Source: Scolanthus callimorphus
Taxonomy: Eukaryota; Cnidaria; Anthozoa; Actiniaria; Edwardsiidae
Assembly: GCA_033964015.1 (NCBI GenBank)
Contig: CM066920.1
Location: 9,205,912-9,269,911 of the forward strand
Direction of reading: 5' to 3'
Length of the DNA: 64,000 nt
In this document: positions 53,572 through 63,413 of the stretch, one piece after another
How the letters are laid out: each line of letters opens with the position of its first letter
Position numbering within the stretch: position 1 is the stretch's first letter
Notes under the pieces: model-generated
The model's input: only the letters and a program-made list of their open reading frames with translations
Database searches by the model: none
Told to the model about the DNA's origin: nothing
Position numbers and translations under genes: made by a program

Positions 53572-55035
53572 TCCCACATCTCATGATCTGACACGTCGTC
53601 GAAAAATAGTCCAACATGTTCAAGCGTGTTAGTAAAATGCGGTCCATCTTGCACAAGGAATAAGGCTATCGGTCACCTATTAGTAGGGGGTGTTCTAGCA
53701 AATGAATATTATTGTACTTTTTTTTGTTGCAAATGGAGCAATGGGTGTGGTTGTGGGATCCTAGTGTAATTAGGGTATCTGGACGGTTTCGGGAGTGTGT
53801 TATACCAGATTAATATTTTGTACTTTATTTTGTAGCGAACACAATTTTATTGTGGCAAATTGGGTATCCCTGTAGATATCCTAGTGTAACTAGAAAGTTT
53901 TTGGGTGGTTTTCAATAAAAATAATTTTACATTGTCAAAGCTTTCTTTTGTATTTCTTCGGAAGAAATTGAGACGATCCGAGTTTATTGAAAAACGTCTG
54001 CTTCGACGACCCTGCAATTTAATTTATTTTAACTTGGAATTTCCTTTAACCGTTGTCTCCGAACTATAGAAAACGCTACTTAAAGGAAGGCGTGCTTTTT
54101 ATTTACAAGGACAGAATATTTTTAAATACGTTTTCACTCACTAGTGCCTTTTGAATTACAAGAATTGCGTGACTGATCAAGTATTGTCAGAAACATATAA
54201 CTTAGTTGAAACATGTAACGGCGAACCAAGCTGTGGATTATTCGTGGCAAGTTTATGACCATATTTGGTCAATAATGAACTCTCGACTGCTAACCCAAGC
54301 AGGTTTTCTCTTCATAATATTTCATTTTTTCGCTCAAATAAAGTAGAGCAACAGTGGTAAGTTATAATATGCTAACATTTAACACCTTGAAGTCTTGCAA
54401 TAACATTATTTTCCAAATCTGTTCAATTGTTTATTCTGCGAATATTCCGCAGCTTGGCACTAAAGCAATGTATGTTTGTTACACGTTTCAACTCACTTAA
54501 TATATGTTTCTGGTATTGTGTGAAGTGAGAAACGTTAATTGAACAAATACTCTATTGAGGTCTCTAGCCCATGCTTTGCCAACACAAAGAAGCTGTTTAA
54601 GCCGTGTATCAGAATTCGGTATCAATCTATTTTTTGACTTTTAACTACACGTTTTCGAATCTTCCACTGTACCAGTTTATAGGAATGAAGTAGAAACCTG
54701 ATAAGGTCGCCTAAGATGATTCAATTTAGCTTTATCGTTGAAGTAAAACGGTGAAAACAACCATTAATACTGCATGAAGTTTTGCTTTAACATACAAAAG
54801 GGAGGTTGGCTAAGACTATCTTTTCGGCTTTATATAATGAATAAGTGATGAAGAGAAATTGGTTCACTTAAGGCTGAAAGACGAATCTTTTACGGTTAAT
54901 CATTGCTGATACGTTAAAAAAGAAAGACATCTTTTCATCAGAAGTCAACTTGATCTACCTAACCTGGCTTATTCTCGAAGAACGTAATTCTCGACGAAAG
55001 GAATCAAGTTTTTTTTCCATTTCTGAAGAAGAAAA
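53572..55035 (+). other. 3' flank of ShKT gene 2 and intergenic DNA
   Basis: Up to about 53920 this is the repeated 3'-flank unit with AATAAA at 53914. After that AT-rich sequence with no recognised gene. Confidence 0.5.
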
Positions 55036-55042
55036 TATAAAA
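55036..55042 (+). promoter_or_regulatory. TATAAAA upstream of the unknown intronless gene
   Basis: TATAAAA about 240 bp before the ATG at 55280. A possible short leader intron (donor-like ctgtaagtg near 55113) cannot be confirmed. Confidence 0.3.
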
Positions 55043-55279
55043 CCCATTTTATATGGATAGATAAGTTACGTTCTGAGACGCCTTCAAGTTCAACCTTCAA
55101 GAGACTGAGTGCTGTAAGTGAAGGAACTTCTAGCCACTACTGAAGAACCACAGACCTTGGTTGTCAAATCTATGTTATCTACAACATAAGGAAGGCTATT
55201 TATGTTTTCGAAAGAGTTTTTGGTGTAATTTTGCCAAAACAAAGTGACTGAAGTGGCAACCTGTTGTCAGTGCGTTGCT

Positions 55280-55792
55280 ATGGAAACCCGCAAGGAGCTA
55301 CTGCTTTCACAACCGAGTAATGGAAATGCAGAAGAAGTACTGAATGATATGCAAGAAAACAGTAAAACAACCAAGGACAGAAGCGAGGTGACGTTTAAAT
55401 TACCGCCAATTGAAACCAAAGGACTTCTAGAAAGCCAGCTGATGTTGAGTCCACGCGAAAGAAAGCATGAAGCAATGCAACTCGACAAAAGCTACTTTGT
55501 TGGTTGGCCTAAACCTCAGCCCAAACAGAAATTACAACTACCTTTTCTCAGCCCTATAAAGGTACAAGAGAGCTACTTCAATTTTCGGCTAAAGCCGCTA
55601 AAATCTGTTGCAAGTACAAGTAGAAAAGGCAGAACCCATTCACGAAAATATGACGCGAAAAAGGCCGCAAGTTTGTGGAAACCGAAAAATGGAGTTTTTA
55701 TGAGTGTTGATGATACGTTTGAGATAAAAGGAAAAAGGGTTAAGAGAAAAAGTGAAATGTTTTTTAATATCAAAGACAGCCAGTTGCAATAG
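55280..55792 (+). CDS. uncharacterised basic intronless protein, 170 residues
   Basis: I do not recognise this protein. The first in-frame ATG (55280) has G at -3 and +4. The frame is open a further 36 bases upstream but without another ATG. The product is Lys/Ser-rich with no signal peptide, membrane segment or cysteine pattern. Visible pieces are SYFVGWPKPQPKQKLQLPF in the middle and a basic C-terminal half (KGRTHSRKYDAKKAASLWKP; KGKRVKRKSEMFF). The KRVKRK cluster could be a nuclear localisation signal. The antisense frames are interrupted, and the codon pattern and length in an AT-rich setting favour a real gene. An AATAAA lies at 56093-56098. It sits between ShKT genes but nothing suggests a shared role. 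Confidence 0.6.
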   Translation: METRKELLLSQPSNGNAEEVLNDMQENSKTTKDRSEVTFKLPPIETKGLLESQLMLSPRERKHEAMQLDKSYFVGWPKPQPKQKLQLPFLSPIKVQESYFNFRLKPLKSVASTSRKGRTHSRKYDAKKAASLWKPKNGVFMSVDDTFEIKGKRVKRKSEMFFNIKDSQLQ

Positions 55793-56092
55793 TAAAGCAT
55801 CGCAATCAAGCTATCGTAAAAATACTGGAGTCATCAATTTTACATGGCGGCAAACTGCTACACGTTGTTGAAGATATGGATTAAGTGCGACGACGATAAA
55901 GACGGGCTTGAGTTTGTTGTGTCTTCTATCGACTTCTCTGGACTGTTACTGTTAAAAGGGAACATTGGTGTTTTACGAATAGCTATAAAAAGACACTAAT
56001 ATCAATTCCTATTGGATGGTAGTAGAGAGTTACTTAGGAGTTACTTCTTCAAGATTAACTTCAGCTCAGCTGGAGATTGCCTTGATAAATTT

Positions 56093-56098
56093 AATAAA
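56093..56098 (+). terminator. candidate poly(A) signal of the intronless gene
   Basis: AATAAA about 300 bp after the stop at 55790-55792. Confidence 0.4.
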
Positions 56099-56243
56099 TA
56101 ACTTCCGTGGAGAAGTTTCACTCGGCATAAAGAGGGAATGCCTGAGTTGAGTTGAGTTGAAGCACTCGTAAAATAACTTATGACACACGGAGAGGAAAAA
56201 AATGGGTTACGTTGCCATAGTCACCATAGAAAAACACCAATAG

Positions 56244-56611
56244 AGTCCTAAAGTGATGACATCACAAAGCAATTTGTACCTTGATTTCGAAGGGGCATGT
56301 CGAATGAACGCTACACGCCAAAAATGAGGCAAATCGGTTGAAACGCGACCGAGATATGGCCCGCTGAATACATGATTGTCTTTAACAAATCACTGTATTT
56401 TGGACTCAGTTCCAAACTGTTTGGAACTGGACAAAAAATACAGTGATTTGTTAAGAAAATCATGTATTCAGCGGGCCATATCTCGGTCGCGTTTCAACCG
56501 ATTCTCCTCATTTTTTGCATGCAACGTTCTTTAGAGTTGGTCTTTCATTGGTCGTGGACAAAAATCTGACATTCGAAATTTTTCAATTTTGTGACGTCAC
56601 ACTTTAGGACT
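56244..56611. mobile_element. foldback element (agtcctaaagtgatgac ends)
   Basis: The ends agtcctaaagtgatgacatc and gtgacgtcacactttaggac are inverted. A central near-perfect palindrome (tacatgattgtctttaacaa / ttgttaagaaaatcatgta) spans about 56280-56530. No ORF. Confidence 0.65.
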
Positions 56612-56620
56612 TTATACAAA

Positions 56621-56795
56621 CAGGGGCGGATCTAGGGGGTGGGTTGCGGGGGTTGCAACGCCCCCCCCCCCCCCCCCCCATGCATGACATTCATCCTTAT
56701 CAGTCCCACCACTTGAACGCATGCTCCGCGGACCTCGAACCAGTCTAACTTAGTGCTGCAACCCCCCTTTGAAAAACATCCTGGATCCGCAACTG
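56621..56795. mobile_element. hAT-like MITE with CAGGGGCGGATC ends
   Basis: Ends caggggcggatctag and ctggatccgcaactg, with a long C run inside. Flanked on both sides by acaaa (56616-56620, 56796-56800). The same end pattern and 5-bp duplication length as 33634-33810. Confidence 0.6.
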
Positions 56796-57454
56796 ACAAA
56801 TCAAATAACGTACGCCACATCGGGTATTTTTAACAGATTCCGATGTATCCTTTGAAAAAAATCACTTTGAAAAATGTAATCTTAGAAGAAGGAATTATTG
56901 AACAAACTTTGGATAGTACGTTGTGAACGTATTCATTTTATATCTATGTGACGAAATATTGAGAATAAACTATTGTATTCACGATGTCTATTATTTTTGC
57001 TATATCTAATTTCGAAAAGAGAGCTCATGTCGTGAATGCGGACGTTTCCAGCGCGCGACCTGCATCGAATTTGTCGCTCCCTGGTGCTGGCGTCACTTTT
57101 GTCCATTGGCATCAGGATACGTCGCGAATGTTTTTTGCGAATTTCAATTAATCTAATGGTAATTCACTGTTTCAGTGTTACACCGCACTGTGTACTGACT
57201 GTACTATGGTTGTTGCCCTCCAAGTCGACCTCTCATTCCAAAACCGCGCGATGACAAAGGACTTTGTGAAAGTCTATGTGTACTAGAAACGTTGCGATAC
57301 CCAAATTATGATTCAATCGAATTACAACAACTTATTGGCACTTTGCATAATGACTCGCGATTCTACTTTAATTTGATCTTCTTTCTGTTCCGCATTTATT
57401 CTCATCATTTATCTTGACTTTCCTTGACTCCCACGGTTTGTCAAAGGTCGAATT

Positions 57455-57540
57455 ACAACAAATACAATACAATAAACTTTATTTAACGAGGGTTTCATAA
57501 TAACCATATAACAGTTTTCTCACAACTTATGGCCCTCCAA
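57455..57540 (-). mobile_element. LINE 3' tail with (ATTGT)n
   Basis: The minus strand reads ctcgttaaataaagtttatt, then gtattgtatttg, a LINE 3' UTR with a pentanucleotide tail. No coding part left. Confidence 0.5.
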
Positions 57541-57984
57541 AACTTTTTGTCATTTCGTATAATGGCTAGCGATTCTACTTTGAATCAAATTGTCACACTT
57601 ACTCTCATCGATATTGACTATCCTTGGCTCCCGCCCGTGTTTTGTGAAAGGTTTCTCCGCAAGAAAAGTGAGCGCTTTGAATGACCTGAATCAGAAGGAC
57701 GATCGGGAGCTCTGTGGCGCTGCGTTAATGAGTATAAAATGATAGGGTGAATCTCCAACGTTGGCTTGTTAAGCTTATTTGGTCTTGCCGCAATATCACA
57801 ACAAACGCCTGCGGAGTGAGGGCATAAAAACATACGTGATTCTCTGAAACGGGAATCCGTCGCTGACGTCTGAGACCCAGCCCTGGGACAAGCGTAACAG
57901 AGGATGGTCTCTTGCTACTTCCAGTTGCGCAATCTGAGACCATTATGGTCATAGATCGATCGCACTTCAGCACCAACTCAAGAT
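57541..57984. other. upstream region of astacin gene 2, no recognised feature
   Basis: Only short ORFs without recognisable content; presumed promoter-proximal DNA. Confidence 0.35.
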
Positions 57985-57991
57985 TATAAAT
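57985..57991 (+). promoter_or_regulatory. candidate TATA box (TATAAAT) of astacin gene 2
   Basis: TATAAAT 65 bp before the ATG at 58050, giving a predicted start near 58016. Confidence 0.5.
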
Positions 57992-58049
57992 AATCCAGAA
58001 CTTACTGGGCTGCGGTTTACAGGCCTAAGAGTTTCAAAATAGCAAGAAG

Positions 58050-61000
58050 ATGGACATCCCGCTTATTTCCGCTCTTTTGGCAGTGGTTTTACAATCTCAA
58101 ACCTCAGTTCATGGACTAGGTAAGTAACAGCACTTCCCGCATCAACCATAAACCTGATAAACCGTTATCAGTTCAAGTGTGGCAGACTGCAGTCCAGCTC
58201 AAATCATATGGGCAGGTCAGATCAGGGTTTTGAGCTTTCCTGTCTGCAAACGTAGGGAAACTGTCCACTGAATTTCCACACATCTGACTAATATATAACT
58301 GCGGGCACTTTGTGATTGAGGGAACACACAACAAGCTATCCTGTTCTAGTCAAACATAATTGGTTGGGCTGCAAATATTATTGGCATGGGCTCATGCTTT
58401 TCCTGGCTGATTTTCTTGCTAGTATTTTCAGTTCTGGTGAGTCGCAGCGCAGAAAGAATCAACAAAAATTGTGTGCAGTCTTTGTGCACCTTTCATGGTC
58501 TAGCCGAGGGTATATCCCTGTCGATGTTGTTCAACTTACGCCTCCTTAGCGTTAAGCATTTGTTTTCAAATTGAACAGCGCAACTAGAACGAGTAGTGAC
58601 CTCGAGTGAATATGTTTTGAGCTTGCTCGACATTTTCGCTTTCTTTACAGCTCTGACAGCGTCTCCCACCCCGACAACCAAACCTGATCCCCCGAGTGTA
58701 TTCTCGCTGATCTTAAACGCAAACAACAAGACAGCGACAGGGCCCGCAAGGAGTTCAGGTACGTACAAATCACATCTCGTCTGCCAACGACCAACGCCCG
58801 GGGGGGGGGGGGAACTCCCTCATATATGGTATACGGGTATGCGCCGCCCTATATGGTATGGTTTTTGGGCTCCCGAGGTCTACGGTAGGGTATCGTTTTT
58901 CGCTTGTTTGTTCCCTGATAGGGCATGTATTTCAGTATGGATACCCGAGTGCAAGCAAATTTCGATCAAAGCTGTGCCGAAATTAGTGGAAAGGTGGTTT
59001 ATTTTGAAACCTTGTCATGATTATCGAAATACCGCTTTGATTGCGACCAATTTTACCACCCTGGTGACTAACTTCAGGTCTGCGGTAGGGTATACAATTT
59101 TGACCGTAGGTCTACGGTAGGGTATAAAAAACGAGGATTTTTGGTATCTGATAGGGTCAGGTTTTGGAGACCTTGGCGGAGCACCCCTACCCAAAAATCA
59201 GTGGACTACCCCCCCGGGTGTTCACGTGAGTGTTTTCCGCATCAGTGTCTATGTACTGCTGCATCTCTCAGGACCTACCCTGCGAGCAGTGGTTTCCTCC
59301 TCTCTTAGGCCGACGCCGAGCGAAGGAGAGGCTCGCAGAGTAGTCAGGACCTGAGTCTATTTCAGAGAGAGAAAAAAGCAACAACTAGCGGCGGTCCTTA
59401 TTCGAGAGTTTTTCCTGAAAAATATCTACGCCGATATGTCTCCCTTTCTCACAGAGAGACGAAAAAATAACAGGGTTTTATTTCCCTTATCCAGGCAAAG
59501 GTCACTGCGGCATCAAGTTAAATTTGCTGTATTTGTTTTCCAGATGGAGTAGAGCTCTTCCAAGGTGATATTGTGATGACAGATGAAATACGCAATGAGC
59601 TGCGGAGCATGGGTTTGTCTCCCTTCGCAGGAAAACCAGCGGGTAACACCAAACGCGCCAACAAACGACCGAAGCGCGCGGCAATGGCGGATCGGACTAA
59701 ACGATGGATGTCGAATGGACGGCCTGTTATACCGTATACATTCGAGAGCAGTGTTCGTAAGTATTCAGAGTGCTACGTTCTTTCTTCCGGAACGTGCGTG
59801 GATCGCAAACGGGATCCTGAAAGTCCTGTACCTTTTCCGGGACCTCGATCTGCGTGCCTAGCCTGCGCTGTATTAAAAATTCAAAGCTTGCGCAGTGGCT
59901 TTAGGCTGTTTGCAGCCCCTTGTTTCACGACCTTCCATAAAACTGGAAAGTTGGTCGTGGAAAAGCAGTCGCTTCTTATAGAGCGCTCGAGTCTCTCTCC
60001 GCATGCGCTAAAGCTCGGCCGCTTTTTCGGGCCTAGAGGAAGTTCCCCTCCGTGCAATTTTGTGACGGGAAAATTAACACCAAAAGCTCCGCGTGAAATT
60101 TCTCGAAAACAAGAAACATTCGCCTGATACTCTGGCTAGAAGACGTTGCTCTCAAGTTTTAGAAACGTTCTCCAAGACTGAGCTTCTAGAAATCAGAGTC
60201 GTCACAACCGAAAATGAAACGCTTTTATTCCATTTTCTCTCAGGACACACCCAACGGTTGATCGAAAGCAGCATACGTCACTGGATGAAGCATGTTCCGT
60301 GCCTTCGATTCGTCAGAAGGACTTCTCAGCGGTCGTACATCAGTTTTTACGCCGGCGGAGGGTAAGTAGGTTTACACGACCTCCCTTTTTCCGAATGGTA
60401 TTTACGCTAGTTAGATAATGATCTCCGCCTCGCCTAGTACTCTGCTTCTCAGCTACTACGGTAGAGTTCGCTGGTACTTCCTACCTCCGCGGCTGATCGA
60501 TTTGCCGAGGAATCTTGTCTTTCATATTTTCAAATTACTGAAAAATTACCTTTCCTTTGCCTAGACGACAAGGTGAAGATATCATGACCATATTCTAACA
60601 GTTTGTTGAGTGATTTCTTTTGAGAAACACTAAAACAGGGGGAAAAGTTGAATCGGCGAAACATGTAGCTGGCGAGATATAAGCTTATCTCTGATTGACC
60701 GATGAAAATAAAAGCTTCGTTGTGATAGAGCGGATTTCACATGACTGTCGTGAAAGCAATTGCAATTGAGCAATCACTAGCCAATCAGAAACAAGAGTAA
60801 TTACAACTTACTGCTGAATGGTTTCCATCCCAGCCAATCAGGAGCCGAACCAATTCCTTGCTTGTAATTAGTTCGCAATTTGATTGGTTGACAGAAATAA
60901 GCAGCCAATGAGAAAGCAAACTAATTGCAAACACGACGGTCATGTGAAATCCGCTCTAATGATGGTCCATATTACCATATTACTTTTATCAGACGCGTAG

Positions 61001-63355
61001 GTAGGAAGCGCTAACGAACAATCGCGCGAAATACCGGACACTCGAACAGCTTTGCTTGCTATTTGATAAAAGACTGACAAAAAGAAACCCTCCTGCGCGC
61101 AGGGTACATCAGCATGTCAATTAGAACATATGTAACGAGATGTTGTTGTTTAGGTGTTTCTCGCATGTTGGGCGTAGTGGTGGACGGCAGCGAGTATCTA
61201 TTGGGCGTGGCTGTGAGCATTTGGGAGTCATTGTACACGAAATAGGTAATTACAAGATCAGTTCTTGAATAATCTAGTCCTTCGTGTCTTTAAAGCTCCT
61301 CAACGGACCTGAAGCTTAAATTTTGATGGGTTTTAGGGCTGCTCTCGGAAGGCGCTCGATATTTTCTTTACCCTTTTCCCGTCCCTACGTCTTCATTGTG
61401 CTAGAAATAGGTAATTAAAAGAACAGTTATTGAAGAGAGCTAGTCCTTCGTAGCTTTAAAGCTCCTCGACGGACCAGTTTAAGTTTTGATGGGCTTTAGG
61501 GCTGCTTTCGAAAGGCGCTCGATATTTTCTGTACCCATTTCCCCTGCCCCTGGGTGAAGGCGATCGATTGCAAAACTATGAAACAGGGGAATTTTGTCTC
61601 TCAGGCTTACTGTCATTGATCCTAACTGATCTTCATTTGCTACAGGTCATGCTCTGGGATTTTGGCACGAGCAGTCTCGACCTGATCGTGATCGCTACGT
61701 GAAGATCTATTGGAACAACATATTACCGCGTAAGTCCGTTGTCCAAGTTATTTCCTTGCGCTTTTGTCGAGTGTATATCCAACGAGCGCAAGCTTGCTGC
61801 CTGTATGACACAACAAGCTGCGCAATTCACTGAACAAATTCTCCCATTCTTTTCCAGAATTCCGCTACGCATTTCATAAGTATTCTACTGGGCGCATCAA
61901 TAGCCTGGGTGTTCCTTACGATTATAATAGTGTTATGCATTACGACTCTCGCGCGTTCGGACAAGGCCGGACAACTATAACACGGATCGACGGTAGCACT
62001 AACCTGGGTAATCGACGAGGTCTTAGCGCTAGTGATATCAAGCAAGCAAGACTTCTGTATTGTGGATCCACAGGGCCAAAACCTACTGTACAGACGGCAG
62101 CTCCAACTAGCTCTGGTAAGTGGATTTCATTCGCAGAGACTTCTTGATTTCCAATCAAGATGGTGGAACGTCTGGTGGGAAGTATACCACAGGGCATTTT
62201 ATTTTCTATCCATTTATATAGTGATACTCCTAGTCATTTGCATTTCTTTGCGGCTCATACGGAACATTTGAGATGACGCCGTATTTCCGCGGTATGGTAA
62301 TAAAATGGAATAAACAAGATCTTCATCACCTCATTGGATAAGTGATCGGAAACTTATGCTTATATGATGTATTAATTCTTTAGTTTTGTTTTCCTAGTTT
62401 GCCGGTACAAAGATTTGGACAAGTATTGTGATTACTTTGGTAAACAAGGATACTGTAATTCGTCCAGCCGCTGGTATCCATACGTCAGCGAGAATTGCAA
62501 GAAAACCTGTCTCTGTGGGAAAACATGTGAGTTTGAGTTTGTATGGCATCAAATTGTTCGTTGGTACGCTCTTTCGTCGTCAGTACGTTCCTTTATTGAG
62601 ACAGACTCAGTTTTTGACTACCGCATAGTCCTGAGCCAGATTCTCATTCTCTACGGTAGAGTAGGTTGGTTCCGCGTCTGATCAACGTCGCACGGAGTGA
62701 GACGTTATGGATGAGATCACGAGAAGAATCGACCAATCGAATCGACCAATCACAACGAAAGCTTTAATTTACCTCTTTAATTTACCTCGCTCGAAGACTC
62801 GCTCATTCGCGTTATGACACGAAAACTCGTGAATAAAAACGATATCAAGTTTTAAGTGCCATGTAATAATCTCTATATATCACGAGCTACAAGGTACAAG
62901 AGTTTCGCCGATTCAACTAATGTGCCAGAGTGAATTTTTCCATCAACGGTTTTTTCAAAAGAGATCACTCAGCAAACAGTCAGAGTATGGATAATAATGA
63001 TATCTTCACCTTCTCGTCTAGGCAAAAGAAAGGTAAATTTTCAGCGATTTCAATCAGATGAAAGTCACGACTCTTAGGCAAATCGACCAGGCAGAACTCT
63101 TGACCCCGCGATGTTGATCAGACGCGAAGGGTAGGAAGTGACAACGAACTCCACCGTAGCGGATGAGAATCAGCCTACATACGCATTGGCTCTTCATAAA
63201 CCACACATTGTTTTGTTATTGATAAATATTCTAATTTATACTTATTCCTTTTTTTTCTTGCTTTCTTTGTAGCTGGTAACTGCACTGATTCAGAAAGGCA
63301 TTGCCGAGCCTGGGCGTTAAGGGTTACTGTACAGGCCGATATGGTGACTATATGA
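58050..63355 (+). CDS. astacin metalloprotease with ShKT domains, gene 2 (9 exons; last exon frameshifted)
   Basis: Exons 58050-58119, 58651-58758, 59544-59756, 60244-60361, 61154-61245, 61646-61729, 61858-62115, 62398-62526 and 63273-63355; 384 residues as read. The signal peptide begins [18 protein letters not shown] Thr/Pro segment and the FQGD aspartate switch follow, then a basic propeptide linker with KR sites (possible furin-type cleavage). The catalytic domain has [12 protein letters not shown] (198-209) and a normal Met-turn SVMHY (253-257). Exon 8 is one complete ShKT domain. Exon 9 starts a second ShKT but, in the spliced frame, loses it after the second cysteine and stops at 63353; see the separate entry. 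Compared with gene 1, an extra intron splits the catalytic exon between 60361 and 61154. Predicted secreted zinc protease; target unknown. Confidence 0.88.
58797..59217. mobile_element. element with CCCGGGGG ends, family M4 copy 2
   Basis: Begins cgcccggggggg then gaactccct and ends ggactacccccccgggtg. The interior repeats ggtctacggtagggtat words. Related in end structure to 8984-9418. It begins 38 bp after the donor of exon 2 of astacin gene 2. Confidence 0.6.
59277..59343. mobile_element. 67-bp MULE-like mini-element with perfect 9-bp target duplication
   Basis: The inverted ends accctgcgagc / gctcgcagagtag are flanked by tcaggacct on both sides (59268-59276, 59344-59352). The ends recall the TAGCCTGC ends of the larger MULE-like copies. 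Intron 2 of astacin gene 2. Confidence 0.6.
60726..60958. mobile_element. TA-flanked MITE M3 copy 4
   Basis: Ends tagagcggatttcacatgac and gtcatgtgaaatccgctcta. The interior contains attgcaattg and repeated agccaatcag motifs. Intron 4 of astacin gene 2, the intron absent from gene 1. Confidence 0.75.
61250..61620. repeat. tandem duplication inside an intron of astacin gene 2
   Basis: Segments near 61239-61380 and 61404-61540 are direct repeats about 165 bp apart: aaataggtaattacaagatc / aaataggtaattaaaagaac, ctagtccttcgtg / ctagtccttcgta and aggcgctcgatattttct. The first copy includes the exon 5 donor (aatag/gtaatt). Confidence 0.7.
62620..63180. mobile_element. diffuse inverted-repeat element in the last intron of astacin gene 2
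   Basis: tccgcgtctgatcaac (about 62680) is inverted at gttgatcagacgcga (about 63111), and ctacggtagag at the left is answered by ctccaccgtag at the right. A related pair lies at 60460-60510 and 60990-61020. An M2-like fragment (about 62810-62880) sits inside. Confidence 0.4.
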
Positions 63356-63393
63356 AGAAGAATTGTAAAAAGAGCTGTAGGATTTGTTCTTAA
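63273..63393 (+). pseudogene. terminal ShKT exon of astacin gene 2 with a 1-base frame break
   Basis: The exon follows acceptor ctttctttgtag. The phase set by exon 8 reads the first two ShKT cysteines, then near 63316-63320 the ShKT pattern jumps to another frame in which the remaining cysteines and a stop at 63391-63393 are intact. In the spliced frame the protein ends at 63355. Either a true single-base deletion, or a sequencing or assembly error. An ATTAAA at 63407-63412 follows. Confidence 0.7.
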
Positions 63394-63413
63394 AAATACC
63401 TTCAACATTAAAA

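Noticed and set aside
63022..63032. 11-bp micro-exon (after ctcgtctag, before gtaaat) in astacin gene 2
   Set aside because: Including it changes the phase so that it does not fit the next exon as read; no independent support.
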